DNA from: Hyphomicrobiales bacterium
GTDB lineage: Bacteria > Pseudomonadota > Alphaproteobacteria > Rhizobiales > Phreatobacteraceae
Reading direction: 5' to 3'
Length of the DNA: 64,000 nucleotides
NCBI GenBank assembly: GCA_017304475.1
Contig: JAFKKV010000011.1
Coordinates: forward strand, 186,001-250,000
Below the pieces are notes generated by a model. The model ran no database searches, was not told the DNA's origin, and saw nothing but the letters and a program-made list of their open reading frames with translations. Numbering within the stretch: the stretch's first letter is position 1; each line of letters opens with the position of its first letter. The translations under genes and the position numbers were made by a program. Below, piece after piece: positions 49,974 to 59,004 of this stretch.

Positions 49974-50951
49974 ATGACCCTGTTCACCCTGGATGAACTT
50001 CATGCCGCCGCCCAACTCGTCCATGCCGTCATGCCGCCGACCCCGGCCTATGCCTGGCCGCTGCTGGCCAGGCGCTACGGCCTGCCCGTCATCGTCAAGC
50101 ACGAGAACCACACGCCGATCGGCGCCTTCAAGGTGCGTGGCGGCATCGTCTATCTCGACCGGCTGAAGCGCGAGCGGCCCACGGTCAGGGGCATCGTCTC
50201 GGCGACCCGCGGCAATCACGGCCAGAGCCTGGCCTTTGCCGCCGGCCATGCCGGGCTGCCGCTCGCCATTGTCGTGCCCCATGGCAATTCGGCCGAGAAG
50301 AACGCCGCGATGCAGGCTTTCGGCGCCGAGCTGATCGAGCATGGCCGCGATTTCGACGAGGCGCGCGAGCGGGCGGCGGAGATCGCGGCGGAGCGCGGTT
50401 ACGAATTCGTGCCCTCCTTCCACCGCGACCTGGTGCTCGGCGTGGCGACCTATGGGCTGGAACTGTTCACCGCCCATCCCGACATCGACGTTCTCTACGC
50501 GCCGATCGGCCTCGGCTCGGGCATTTGCGGCCTGATCAGCGCGCGCGACCTGCTCGGCCTGAAGACCCGCATCGTCGGCGTGGTCTCGCAGGATGCCGCG
50601 GCCTATGCCCTGTCCTTCGAGGCCGGCCGCGTCGTCGAGGTCAACAGCGTATCGACCTTCGCCGACGGCATCGCCGTGCGCATTCCCTCGGCCGAAGCGC
50701 TCGCCGTCATCACCAGGGGCGCGGAGCGGATCGTCAAGGTCTCCGAGGATGCCATCGCCGAGGCGGTCAGGACCTATTGGACCGATACCCATAACGCCGC
50801 CGAGGGTGCGGGCGCGGCTGCGCTCGCCGCCCTTGCGACGGAGGCGCCGGCGCTCCGGGGGCAGAAGGCCGCGGTCATCCTCAGTGGCCAGAACATCGAC
50901 CGGCCGGTCATGCTCGAATTGCTCGGCGGCGGCACGCCCAAGGCCACCTGA
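49974..50951 (+). CDS. Threonine dehydratase-family PLP enzyme (fold type II)
   Basis: A 325-residue fold type II PLP protein. The lysine lies in HTPIGAFKVRGG (near residue 52), the cofactor-cradling ATRGNHGQSLAFAA follows, and a glycine-rich GLGSGICGLIS loop is near the middle. There is no C-terminal ACT regulatory domain, so it is of the catabolic, unregulated type. Members deaminate threonine or serine, or act on hydroxyaspartate; some are racemases. It starts immediately after the lyase gene, and its stop is 39 bp from the convergent LysR gene. The exact substrate is open. Confidence 0.87.
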   Translation: MTLFTLDELHAAAQLVHAVMPPTPAYAWPLLARRYGLPVIVKHENHTPIGAFKVRGGIVYLDRLKRERPTVRGIVSATRGNHGQSLAFAAGHAGLPLAIVVPHGNSAEKNAAMQAFGAELIEHGRDFDEARERAAEIAAERGYEFVPSFHRDLVLGVATYGLELFTAHPDIDVLYAPIGLGSGICGLISARDLLGLKTRIVGVVSQDAAAYALSFEAGRVVEVNSVSTFADGIAVRIPSAEALAVITRGAERIVKVSEDAIAEAVRTYWTDTHNAAEGAGAAALAALATEAPALRGQKAAVILSGQNIDRPVMLELLGGGTPKAT

Positions 50952-50990
50952 GGGCCGGGGCGAGCCGGCGACAGGCCGCCGGCCGCCGGG

Positions 50991-51842
50991 TCACCGCGAC
51001 AGATCGCGGCGCAGAAAATCGTTCAGCCGCTCGACCGCCGCCGTGGCTGGGGCCGGACTGCGCAGGATGCCGATCTCCAGATCGTCCAGCGGCGGCAAGC
51101 CTTCATTCTCGCCAATGATGCGCAGGGATGGCGGCACGCTGCATGCGGCAAGGCCGGCGACCGCGAGCCCGGCCTGAACCACCGCGATCAGGCCGAGCAG
51201 GCTGGCGCTGGAATAGCTTGAACGATAGGCGCGGCCGGCTTCCCCAAGGGCCCGCAGGACGTGGATGCGGGCGGCGCATCCCGGCTCGAACAGCGCGACC
51301 GGCAGGGGCTCGCCTTCCCACGCGACATGCTGCGGCGAGGCGACCCATACCAGGCGTTCGCGGCGCATCACTTCGAGCGGTTGGGTCGGCGAGCGCGTGA
51401 GAATGGCAAGATCCAGCCGCCCCTCGCTCATGGTTCTTGCCAGCGCGGTCGAGGCCTCGCAGATCAATTCCACCGTCACCAGGGGATGCTCGGCGGCAAA
51501 GCGCGCCAGTACGGGCGGCAGCAGGAAGGCGGCGTAGTCGTCCGGCACGCCGAGGCGTACCGAGCCGATCTCTTCCGCCCGGGTGACGCTGGCCCAGGCT
51601 TCATCCGACAGCTTGAGCAGCCGGCGGGCATAGGTCAGAAACCCCTCGCCGGCCTGGCTCGGGGTGACCACGCGCGGCGAGCGGATCAGCAATTGTTTGC
51701 CGACCGCCAGTTCCAGCTTTTGCATCTGCATGCTGACGGCGGACTGGCTGCGTCCGATCCGCGGCGCGGCATTCGAGAAACTGCCGCTCTCGACGACGGC
51801 GACGAAGGTTCGGAGCAGATCGAGGTCGAGGGGCAGGGCCAT
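50991..51842 (-). CDS. LysR family transcriptional regulator
   Basis: A 283-residue LysR protein with an N-terminal winged helix containing GSFSNAAPRIGRSQSAVSMQMQKLE and a shortened effector domain (GSVRLGVPDDYAAFLLPPVLARF; GRLDLAILTR). It is divergent from an EamA-type exporter gene 102 bp away, and a palindrome overlaps its start codon. The natural target is therefore the exporter gene. Similar to regulators paired with amino acid or metabolite exporters, but no subfamily can be assigned. Confidence 0.9.
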   Translation of the reverse strand: MALPLDLDLLRTFVAVVESGSFSNAAPRIGRSQSAVSMQMQKLELAVGKQLLIRSPRVVTPSQAGEGFLTYARRLLKLSDEAWASVTRAEEIGSVRLGVPDDYAAFLLPPVLARFAAEHPLVTVELICEASTALARTMSEGRLDLAILTRSPTQPLEVMRRERLVWVASPQHVAWEGEPLPVALFEPGCAARIHVLRALGEAGRAYRSSYSSASLLGLIAVVQAGLAVAGLAACSVPPSLRIIGENEGLPPLDDLEIGILRSPAPATAAVERLNDFLRRDLSR

Positions 51843-51858
51843 ATTGCTATCAGAATAT
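51841..51858. promoter_or_regulatory. Candidate LysR operator
   Basis: ATATTGCTATCAGAATAT is an inverted repeat with 5-bp ATATT/AATAT arms, overlapping the LysR start codon within an AT-rich LysR/EamA intergenic region. Suits autoregulation; unproven. Confidence 0.45.
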
Positions 51859-51944
51859 CAAATAGGGACGTCCAGATCTATTCGTTTGTCTGGATGGAAG
51901 CATCCTGGCTCACTGGGCGTCGGTTTCGGCGCGCAGGAGGCCTC

Positions 51945-52841
51945 ATGCGGCAAGCAGCTTCAGTCCGGTTTCCCGCCGCCGGCCTGGCCCTGGCCATGGC
52001 GATCACCGGCACCGTCGGCGCCTTCGCCACCGAGGCGGGGCTCGATCCGGTCACCACGGTGTTCTGGCGTTGCGTCTTCGCGACGGTGTTTCTCGCAACC
52101 TGGTGCTTCTCTCGCGGTCTGCTGCCGGATCCAGGACTCGCCCCGTCGGCGCTACTCCGGGCGGCGCTTGGCGGCGTCTGCATGGTGCTCAGCTGGACCG
52201 CGTTTTTTGCAGCCTTCGCCATGACTTCGATCGCGACGGCGACCATCGTCTACCATGTCCAGCCGTTTTTCGTCGTTCTGCTCGGCATGGTCCTGCTTGG
52301 CGAGCGCGTCACCCTGGACCAGATCTTGTGGATGACCGCGGCCTTTGTCGGTGTCGTGCTGGCGAGCGGCCTGGTCGTCCCGTCCGCGGCGATCGGCACG
52401 TCATGGGCACTGGGGATCGCCATGGCTCTGGGCGGGGCGCTGCTCTATGCGGTCGCCACGATCCTGGCCAAAGGCCTCGACGGGCAGCGTCCGGAAATCA
52501 CCACGCTGTGCCAGACGGCGGTCGGGATCGTCATGCTCGCGCCCTTTGCCGATCTCGGCCGGCACGTTTCGCCCGAAGCGTGGGGCTGGCTGGCCGGCAT
52601 GGGCATGCTGCACACAGGCGTCGCCTATGTGCTGATGTATCGGGCCTATCCGCGCCTGACGACGCCGGTGATCGGTGTCCTCACCTTCATCTATCCGCTG
52701 GTCGCCATCGTCGTCGATTGGGTGGTCTATGCGCATCCGCTGGGATGGATGCAGGCGGCCGGCATGGGACTGATCGCGCTCGCCACCCTCGGCATCCGCC
52801 TCGGCTGGCGGTTGCCGCGGCGGCTTGCCCCTTCGGTTTGA
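51945..52841 (+). CDS. EamA/DMT family transporter
   Basis: A 298-residue inner-membrane protein with ten predicted helices in two EamA repeats. The first includes TVFWRCVFATVFLATW, TATIVYHVQPFFVVLLGMVLLGERVTL; the second includes VGIVMLAPFADLG, MGMLHTGVAYVLMYRAY and VIGVLTFIYPLVAIVVDW. The sequence VQPFFVVLLGMVLLGE is the diagnostic EamA block. Such proteins export amino acids, nucleobases or other metabolites. GGAGG precedes the ATG at 51945. The divergent LysR regulator probably controls it. Confidence 0.9.
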   Translation: MRQAASVRFPAAGLALAMAITGTVGAFATEAGLDPVTTVFWRCVFATVFLATWCFSRGLLPDPGLAPSALLRAALGGVCMVLSWTAFFAAFAMTSIATATIVYHVQPFFVVLLGMVLLGERVTLDQILWMTAAFVGVVLASGLVVPSAAIGTSWALGIAMALGGALLYAVATILAKGLDGQRPEITTLCQTAVGIVMLAPFADLGRHVSPEAWGWLAGMGMLHTGVAYVLMYRAYPRLTTPVIGVLTFIYPLVAIVVDWVVYAHPLGWMQAAGMGLIALATLGIRLGWRLPRRLAPSV

Positions 52842-52849
52842 GCCTCCTC

Positions 52850-54700
52850 TCAGCGCGCCCCCGCGCGCTGCGCCAGTTGCGGGTCCCACCACCAGATGTT
52901 CGGGAAGGCCGCGCCGCCATATTCGGGCATGCGCTCCGGCCGGCCGAAGCGGTTCCAGCGGGCCGTGTTGATATTGGGCGAGAACCAGGTCGGGATCATG
53001 TAGCAATAGACCAGCAGCACCCGGTCGAGCGCCTTGGTCGCCGCCACCAGCTCGGCCCGGTCCTTGGCATAGATGATCCGGTTGATCAGCTGGTCGATGG
53101 CCGGGTTCTTGATGCCGGCGCGGTTGAGCGAGGCCGGCCGGTCGGCGGCTTCCGAGCCGAAGAAATCGCGCTGTTCGTTGCCGGGCGACAGCGTCTGCGG
53201 ATAGCTCGAGACGAGGGCCTCGAAGCGCCGCTCGTTCATCCGGTTGATATATTGGGCGGTGTCGATGAGGCGTGGGGCCAGCTCGATGCCGAGCCGGTCG
53301 AGCGCCGTCTTGTAGGCGAGCGCCACCCGCTCGAAGGTCGAGCCGTTCATCAGCAATTCGATCCGCAGCGGCTGGCCGCTCCTGATCTCGACCATCCGCC
53401 GGTTGCGCACCTCGTATCCGGCTTCCCGCATCAGCCGCGTCGCCTCGCGCAGATTGGCCCGCTGGGCATCCTGGCTGCCATTGACCGGATTGGCGTAAGG
53501 CGTGGTGAACAGTTCCGGGGGCACCTGCGCGCGCACCGTCTCCAGGATCTCCAGCTCCTGGCCGGTCGGCAGGCCGCGGGCCGCCAGTTCCGTGTCCTCG
53601 AAGAAACTCGCCGAGCGCCGATAGGCGCCGAACATCAGGTTGGCGTTCATGCTCTCGAAATCGAACATCAGGTTGAGCGCCCGCCGCACCCGGACATCGG
53701 CGAATTTCGGCAGGCGCAGATTGAGGATGATCGCCTGCATGCCGGCGGGCGTGCGGTCGACGAAGGTCTCGAGCTTGACCCGGCCGTCGCGCGCCGCCGG
53801 AAAATCATAACCGGTCGCCCAGTAGCGGGCGGTGTTCTCCGTGCGAAAATCGACCTGGTCGGCCTTGAAGCCTTCGAGCTCCACCGTGTCGTCGCGATAG
53901 ACCTCGAAGCGCAGCTCGTCGAAATTGTGCTGGCCGACATAAACAGGCAGGTTCTTGGCCCACCAGTCGGTCACGCGCTCCATCACGACATTGCGGCCGG
54001 CCTCGAAGCTCTTGACGCGATAGGGGCCGCAGCCGAGCGGCGGCTCCAGCGATGTCTGCGAGATGTCGCGCTTGCGCCCCTGCGCGTCCGTGCCCTCCCA
54101 CCAATGCCGCGGCAGGACCTGCAGCTGGCCGACGATATGCGGCTTCTCGCGATTGCCCGGACCATCGAAGACGAAGGTCACTTCGCGTTCGGCGGTTTTC
54201 TCCACCCGCACCACGTTGCGATAATAGAAGCCCATGCGCGGGTCGTTCTTCTTGATCTGCTCCATGCTCCAGATCACGTCCTCGGGCGTGATCGGCTGGC
54301 CGTCGTGCCAGCGCGCCTTGGGGTGGATCCGATAGGTCGCGGACGAGAAATCGTCCGGATGGCGCGCCGCGTCGGCGATCGCCCCATAGGAGGTCGAAAC
54401 CTCGTCCAGGCTGTCCTCGAACAGCGGCATATAGACGAGGCCGGCGATCGGCGGCGCCGCCCCGCGCGGCAGGATCAGGTTGAAGCTGTCGAAGGCGCCG
54501 TCGATCGACAGGCGGACCACGCCGCCTTTCGGCGCCTGCGGATTGACATAGTCGGTGTGCTTGAAATCCGGTCCGTAACGCAGCGCCCCCACCAGCGACA
54601 GGCCGTGCCGCCAGGCCGGAACATCTGCCGCCCGGGCCTTGCCGAGGCCGGCCAGCAGGCCGAGTGAAAGGGCGCCGAAGGCGCGTCGGGAGGTCGGCAT
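52850..54700 (-). CDS. ABC substrate-binding protein, YejA-like (family 5)
   Basis: A 616-residue periplasmic binding protein. The N-terminus MPTSRRAFGALSLGLLAGLGKARA is a twin-arginine-like signal. The mature part has HGLSLVGALRYGPDFKHTDYVNP in outline (the LGxxKYGxDFxHFdYVNP pattern of YejA proteins), SMEQIKKNDPRMGFYYRNV, GPYRVKSFEAGRNVVMERV and a tryptophan-rich NIWWWDPQ near the end. YejA-type receptors feed YejBEF importers for oligopeptides or microcin C-like compounds. No yejB, yejE or yejF follows here; they may lie elsewhere. Confidence 0.87.
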   Translation of the reverse strand: MPTSRRAFGALSLGLLAGLGKARAADVPAWRHGLSLVGALRYGPDFKHTDYVNPQAPKGGVVRLSIDGAFDSFNLILPRGAAPPIAGLVYMPLFEDSLDEVSTSYGAIADAARHPDDFSSATYRIHPKARWHDGQPITPEDVIWSMEQIKKNDPRMGFYYRNVVRVEKTAEREVTFVFDGPGNREKPHIVGQLQVLPRHWWEGTDAQGRKRDISQTSLEPPLGCGPYRVKSFEAGRNVVMERVTDWWAKNLPVYVGQHNFDELRFEVYRDDTVELEGFKADQVDFRTENTARYWATGYDFPAARDGRVKLETFVDRTPAGMQAIILNLRLPKFADVRVRRALNLMFDFESMNANLMFGAYRRSASFFEDTELAARGLPTGQELEILETVRAQVPPELFTTPYANPVNGSQDAQRANLREATRLMREAGYEVRNRRMVEIRSGQPLRIELLMNGSTFERVALAYKTALDRLGIELAPRLIDTAQYINRMNERRFEALVSSYPQTLSPGNEQRDFFGSEAADRPASLNRAGIKNPAIDQLINRIIYAKDRAELVAATKALDRVLLVYCYMIPTWFSPNINTARWNRFGRPERMPEYGGAAFPNIWWWDPQLAQRAGAR

Positions 54701-54875
54701 GATGGATCACATCCCCGGCTGGAACTGGTCCGGCCATCATAACCGGTGACGGTGCGACCGAAAGTCCGCTTGAATCTCGGCGGCCCGCACCACAGCTAAG
54801 GAGCCTGCCTGGATTTCTCACGCCGGAGACGGCCGGCGCCGGCCGGTGCGAGACTTCGGGGCCAAGGGGAGACCG

Positions 54876-55346
54876 ATGATCCGGTTGCGCTGGCTGATCC
54901 TGGGAGTGATCGCACTTCCTTTCGTCGAATTCGCCGCCTTCTGGTGGGTTGCGGGGCGTATCGGTTTCCTGACCGCGCTTGTCAGCGTCATCGCCACTTC
55001 GGTGCTCGGCATCATGATCCTGAAGGGCGGCGCGCGGCTGCTGTTTACCCAGCTCGCCACCGGCAGGGTCGTGCTCCTGAACGCCGGCGCTGCGCGCAGC
55101 GGCATGCTCACCGCGCTCGCCGGCCTGCTGCTGGCCATTCCCGGCTTCGTCACCGATCTCATCGCGGTCGCCCTGCTGCTGCCGGCATTCAAGGCCTTGT
55201 TCTTCGGCACGCGGGAAATGGCGCCGCGCGGACCGAGCCGGACACCGCCGCCGCCCGGCGTGCTCGACCTCGAGCCCGGCGACTGGCGCGAGGAGACCGA
55301 GGCGGCACGCGCGCGCCGCGGGCCTCGCCGCATCGACCGGGAATAG
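54876..55346 (+). CDS. fxsA: FxsA family membrane protein
   Basis: A 156-residue protein with three or four hydrophobic segments. It starts MIRLRWLILGVIALPFVEFAAFWWVAGRIG, continues VIATSVLGIMILKGG and LAGLLLAIPGFVTDLIAVALLLP, and ends in a proline/arginine-rich cytoplasmic tail. LLLAIPGFVTDLIALLL is the FxsA signature. In E. coli FxsA overproduction blocks F-exclusion of phage T7; the cellular role is unclear. The true start at 54876 follows AAGGGGAGA. It lies directly before secB, an order seen in other alphaproteobacteria. Confidence 0.9.
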   Translation: MIRLRWLILGVIALPFVEFAAFWWVAGRIGFLTALVSVIATSVLGIMILKGGARLLFTQLATGRVVLLNAGAARSGMLTALAGLLLAIPGFVTDLIAVALLLPAFKALFFGTREMAPRGPSRTPPPPGVLDLEPGDWREETEAARARRGPRRIDRE

Positions 55347-55457
55347 CCGCGGCCGTACCGATCACGTTCTTGCCGGTTCTGGCCGCCCGTGCTAGCGAGC
55401 GCGCCAATCATGCATTCCCCTGCCGCGGCCGATGCGGCCTGAACGGAGACGACCCTG

Positions 55458-55943
55458 ATGACCCCGAACGGCGGCAATGAAATGGAAGCCGCGCCTCAGC
55501 TCAACGTGCTGGCGCAGTATATCAAGGATCTCTCCTTCGAGAATCCGAACGCTCCGCGCTCGCTGATGCCGCAGCAGGAGCAGCCGGCGATCAATATCCA
55601 GATCAATGTCAACGCCAACCCGATGAGCGAGACTGAGTTCCAGATCGAGCTGACCATCGACGGCGACGCGCGGACCAAGGATCTGATCCTGTTCAAGTTC
55701 GAGCTGGTCTATGGCGGCATTTTCCGCATTGCCGGCGTGCCGGCCGAGGCCGTTCATCCGATCGTCCTGATCGAATGCCCGCGCCTGCTGTTCCCCTTCG
55801 CGCGCCAGATCATCGCCAATTCGACCCGCGACGGCGGCTTCCCGCCGCTCTATCTCGATCCGGTCGATTTCGCCGCGCTCTATCGCCAGCGCATCGCCGA
55901 GAACCCGCAGACCACCCCGGGCGCGCCGACGCTGACCCAGTAA
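55458..55943 (+). CDS. secB: Protein-export chaperone SecB
   Basis: A 161-residue tetrameric chaperone. Diagnostic features are [17 protein letters not shown] near the N-terminus, [38 protein letters not shown] and [36 protein letters not shown] in outline (key piece [17 protein letters not shown]). It keeps exported proteins unfolded and hands them to SecA. Gene length and motif order are complete, and a clear terminator follows the stop. Confidence 0.97.
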   Translation: MTPNGGNEMEAAPQLNVLAQYIKDLSFENPNAPRSLMPQQEQPAINIQINVNANPMSETEFQIELTIDGDARTKDLILFKFELVYGGIFRIAGVPAEAVHPIVLIECPRLLFPFARQIIANSTRDGGFPPLYLDPVDFAALYRQRIAENPQTTPGAPTLTQ

Positions 55944-55997
55944 GACCCGACGGGCCTGAACGGGCCGGCCGGGCTTGAAAGTCTCGTGACACGCGGA

Positions 55998-56022
55998 AAG
56001 CCGGGCTTCGCGCCCGGCTTTT
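55998..56022 (+). terminator. Rho-independent terminator after secB
   Basis: AAGCCGGGC (55998-56006) pairs with GCCCGGCTT (56012-56020) across a TTCGC loop, then runs into TTTTCG. It lies 54 bp after the secB stop. Confidence 0.88.
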
Positions 56023-56070
56023 CGTATTTTGAGGTTGATGGCATGGCGCTGATGGCATGACGGTGCGGGC

Positions 56071-56718
56071 ATGATCTTGGATCGCGCGGCCTTCATCCGC
56101 GACAACACCCGGCTGCTGGTCGTGCCGCATGCGCCCGAGATCCGGCTGCATCTGGCCGACGAAGCGACGACGCTCTGGCAGAAGACCGAAGAAGAACTCG
56201 GCGCGATCGGGCTGCCGCCGCCGTTCTGGGCCTTTGCCTGGGCCGGCGGCCAGGCGCTCGCCCGCTATGTGCTCGATCATCCCGATAGCGTGGCGGGCAA
56301 GACGGTGCTCGATGTCGCGACCGGTTCCGGGCTGGTCGCCATTGCCGCCGCGAAGGCCGGGGCGGCTCACATCCATGCCGTCGACATCGATGCTTTCGCC
56401 GAGGTCGCGGTGGCGCTCAACGCGGCGGAAAATGGCGTCGCGATCGCGGCTTCGACCCTCGATCCGACCGGCAGCGACGACGGCTGGAACGTGATTCTGG
56501 CCGGCGACATCTGCTATCAGCGCGACATGACCGAGGCCATGCTCGGCTGGCTCGGGCCTCTCGCAGAGGCCGGCCGGACCGTGCTGATCGGCGATCCCGG
56601 GCGCACCTACCTGCCCAGGGACAGGCTTGAAAAGCTTGCCGAATATGAGGTTCCCGTGACCCGCGCGCTGGAGGACCTCGAGATCAAGCGCACCGGCGTC
56701 TGGCGGCTTATTGGCTGA
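56071..56718 (+). CDS. SAM-dependent methyltransferase, ETFB-lysine methyltransferase-like
   Basis: A 215-residue class I methyltransferase. PPPFWAFAWAGGQALARYVLDHP precedes the SAM-binding motif I GKTVLDVATGSGLVAIAAAKAGA (outline: VLDVATGSGLVA), followed by HAVDIDAFAEVAVALN and the catalytic-type NVILAGDICYQRDM. This arrangement matches the family containing the electron-transfer-flavoprotein beta-subunit lysine methyltransferase, also annotated as nicotinamide N-methylase-like. It is cytoplasmic. It stands between the secB terminator and the rsfS promoter and is probably monocistronic. Confidence 0.86.
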   Translation: MILDRAAFIRDNTRLLVVPHAPEIRLHLADEATTLWQKTEEELGAIGLPPPFWAFAWAGGQALARYVLDHPDSVAGKTVLDVATGSGLVAIAAAKAGAAHIHAVDIDAFAEVAVALNAAENGVAIAASTLDPTGSDDGWNVILAGDICYQRDMTEAMLGWLGPLAEAGRTVLIGDPGRTYLPRDRLEKLAEYEVPVTRALEDLEIKRTGVWRLIG

Positions 56719-56733
56719 GCCGCGCGGTCCGCG

Positions 56734-56763
56734 TTGTCTAATTGCCATGTTTTCGACTATTAT
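56734..56763 (+). promoter_or_regulatory. Sigma-70-type promoter ahead of rsfS
   Basis: TTGTCT (56734-56739) and TATTAT (56758-56763) are separated by 18 bp in an AT-rich island between the methyltransferase gene and rsfS. Transcription would start near 56770, so rsfS translation must begin downstream of that point. Confidence 0.6.
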
Positions 56764-56778
56764 AAGGTTTGTGCGCCC

Positions 56779-57222
56779 GTGCGGCGCGAAGCAGAGAGGA
56801 TCGGACCCCTGTCCACCACCAACCTGCCGGGAACGGCGAAGAGTGCGCCGCTGACCGGGACCCCCGCGACGAGCCCCGCTCCAGCCGAGGTCCTCAAGAT
56901 CGTCCTCGACACCCTTGAAGACAACAAGGCCGAGGAAGTCCAGACAATCGACCTGAAGGGCAAGACGTCCATTGCCGATGCCATGGTGGTGTCGTCGGGG
57001 CGCTCGCACCGCCATGTCGGCGCGCTCGCCGACTATCTGGTGCAGGCGCTCAAGGAGGCCGGCGTGCCGCAGGTCCGGGTCGAGGGCCTTCCGGCCTGCG
57101 ACTGGGTGCTGGTGGATGCCGGCGACGTGATCATTCACGTGTTCCGCCCGGAAGTCCGCACCTTCTACAATCTCGAGAAGATGTGGTCGGCCGCGCGTCC
57201 GGCCGACCGGCTGGCCGGCTGA
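56779..57222 (+). CDS. rsfS: Ribosome silencing factor RsfS (YbeB family)
   Basis: The conserved domain runs from about LKIVLDTLEDNKAEEVQTIDLKGK (pieces LDTLEDNKAEE and IDLKGKTSIADAMVV) through SSGRSHRHVGALADYLV to CDWVLVDAGDVIIHVF and the terminal FYNLEKMW. It binds ribosomal protein uL14 and blocks subunit joining in poor growth. The start is uncertain: the GTG at 56779 is only about 8 nt after the likely transcription start, whereas AGAGAGGA precedes an in-frame CTG at 56809 giving (M)STTNLPGT, a more natural N-terminus. The gene is followed 24 bp later by rlmH, its usual partner. Confidence 0.9.
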   Translation: MRREAERIGPLSTTNLPGTAKSAPLTGTPATSPAPAEVLKIVLDTLEDNKAEEVQTIDLKGKTSIADAMVVSSGRSHRHVGALADYLVQALKEAGVPQVRVEGLPACDWVLVDAGDVIIHVFRPEVRTFYNLEKMWSAARPADRLAG

Positions 57223-57246
57223 ATCCGGAAGCCGGGCTGAGACCTC

Positions 57247-57723
57247 ATGCGACTGATCCTGGTCGCCGTCGGCCGGGCCAAGGCCGGTCCGGAGACGGAA
57301 CTCGCCGCGCGTTATCACGATCGCGCGGTGAAGGCAGGCAAGGCGCTTGGCTTTCGCGGCCTCGACGTGGTCACGCTCGACGAGAGCCGCGCGGCCGACG
57401 CCGCGCAGCGCAAGGCCGACGAGGCGACCGCCATCCGGCGCCAGCGCGCCGGCCGGCTGATCCTGCTCGACGAACGCGGCAAGAGCCTCGGCAGCGAGGC
57501 TTTCGCCGAGCGTCTCGGCCGCTGGAAAGACGCGAGCGAGGAAGCGGCGACGCTGGTCATCGGCGGGCCGGACGGTCTCGATCCGGCCCTGCACGCCGAG
57601 GCCGATCTCGTGCTGTCTTTCGGCGCCATGACATGGCCGCACCAACTCGTCCGCGTCATGGCGCTCGAACAGCTCTACCGCGCCATGACCATCCTGGCCG
57701 GCCATCCCTATCATCGGGCCTGA
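57247..57723 (+). CDS. rlmH: 23S rRNA (pseudouridine-1915-N3)-methyltransferase RlmH
   Basis: A 158-residue SPOUT methyltransferase. MRLILVAVGRAKAGPE at the start, LILLDERGKSLGSEAFA in the middle, VIGGPDGLDP (the knot-forming SAM loop) and the terminal FGAMTWPHQLVRVMALEQLYRAMTILAGHPYHR in outline (key pieces WPHQLVRVMLxEQLYRA and GHPYHR) identify it without doubt. It methylates Psi1915 in helix 69 of the 70S ribosome. It is cotranscribed with rsfS. Confidence 0.97.
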   Translation: MRLILVAVGRAKAGPETELAARYHDRAVKAGKALGFRGLDVVTLDESRAADAAQRKADEATAIRRQRAGRLILLDERGKSLGSEAFAERLGRWKDASEEAATLVIGGPDGLDPALHAEADLVLSFGAMTWPHQLVRVMALEQLYRAMTILAGHPYHRA

Positions 57724-57767
57724 GCTCCGCCGGGGGCGGCCCGCGAAATCCCCCTGGCGATGACCTG

Positions 57768-58928
57768 ATGACGATGACGAGCCCAGCCGGACAGCCGACG
57801 CGCCGATCGCCGCTCGCATCGGCGCAAATGTCGACGCGGATCGCCTTCCTCGTCGCAGGCTTCGGCCTGGCCGCCTGGGCGCCGCTGGTTCCCTATGCCA
57901 AGGCGCGGGCCGGCCTCGACGACGGCACGCTCGGGCTGCTGCTTTTGTGCCTGGGCGCCGGCTCGATCGTCGCCATGCCGCTGACCGGGACCCTGGCGGC
58001 CCGCTTCGGCTGCCGCGCCGTCATCGTCGCGGCGGGCCTGACCCTGTCCGCCGCGCTGCCTTTCCTGGCCATGGGGGCGGACCTCGCGTCGCTCGCCGCG
58101 GCGCTGTTCGTCTTCGGCGCCGGCATCGGCACCATCGACGTCGCCGCCAATATCCAGGCGGTGATCGTCGAGAAGACCAGTGGCCGCTCCTTGATGTCGG
58201 GCTTCCACGGGCTGTTCAGCGCCGGCGGCATTGCCGGCGCCGGCGGGGTCAGCCTGCTGCTCTGGCTGGGGGCTTCGCCCTTGCAGGCCATGCTGGCGGC
58301 CGCCGCGGTCGTCCTTGCGCTGTTGGCCTGGTGCGGTCCGGCCCTGCTCGCCCATGGCGGCGACGACGATGCGCCGTTCTTCGTCCTGCCCCATGGCCGG
58401 GTGGTCTTTATCGGGCTGCTCTGCTTCATCGTCTTCCTGGCGGAAGGGGCGATGCTCGACTGGAGCGCGGTCTTCCTCACCGCCTTGCGTGATGCCGATC
58501 CGGCCCATGCCGGCCTCGGCTATGCCGCCTTCGCCGCAACCATGACGATCGGCCGGCTCAGCGGCGATCGCGTCGTGCGCGCCCTGGGTGGGCCTGCGGT
58601 CATTGGTCTCGGGGGGCTGTGCGCCGCCTTGGGGCTGGGTCTCGCCATCGTCGTTCCCTCATGGACCGCCGCGCTTGCCGGTTTCGCCCTGGTCGGGCTC
58701 GGCGCCGCCAATATCGTTCCGGTGCTCTATTCGGCGATCGGTCGGCAGGCGGCCATGCCGCTGCCGCTGGCGGTGGCCGCCGTCACCACGCTCGGTTATT
58801 CCGGCATTCTGGCGGGCCCGGCGCTGATCGGCTTTGCCGCTCACGCGTCCAGCCTCGCGGCCGCCTTCGCAGGTGTTGCGGCGCTGCTGCTGGTGGTCGC
58901 CGCCAGCGCCCGCGCGGCGACCCGCTGA
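57768..58928 (+). CDS. MFS transporter
   Basis: A 386-residue membrane protein with about twelve helices. It has a PLVPYAKARAGLDDGTLGLLLLCLGAGS segment and the MFS A-motif-like GTLAARFGCRAVIVAAG. GIGTIDVAANIQAVIVEK followed by MSGFHGLFSAGGIAGA are typical of the YbjJ-like/fucose-permease-like branch. VFLAEGAMLDWSAVFL later in the protein supports the same branch. Substrate unknown; relatives are annotated as sugar or drug carriers. The chosen ATG at 57768 lies 45 bp after the rlmH stop, so it may belong to the same transcript. Confidence 0.88.
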   Translation: MTMTSPAGQPTRRSPLASAQMSTRIAFLVAGFGLAAWAPLVPYAKARAGLDDGTLGLLLLCLGAGSIVAMPLTGTLAARFGCRAVIVAAGLTLSAALPFLAMGADLASLAAALFVFGAGIGTIDVAANIQAVIVEKTSGRSLMSGFHGLFSAGGIAGAGGVSLLLWLGASPLQAMLAAAAVVLALLAWCGPALLAHGGDDDAPFFVLPHGRVVFIGLLCFIVFLAEGAMLDWSAVFLTALRDADPAHAGLGYAAFAATMTIGRLSGDRVVRALGGPAVIGLGGLCAALGLGLAIVVPSWTAALAGFALVGLGAANIVPVLYSAIGRQAAMPLPLAVAAVTTLGYSGILAGPALIGFAAHASSLAAAFAGVAALLLVVAASARAATR

Positions 58929-59004
58929 CCGGACCTGCCATCCGACGGCGCGCGGCCGCCAGGCTGTTGCGATAACGGGGAAATCTGCCGGGCCGCCCCT
59001 TACC

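Noticed and set aside
52070..54667. 865-codon open frame on the plus strand
   Set aside because: Overlaps the EamA gene in another frame and then the YejA-like gene in antisense; no protein-like features.
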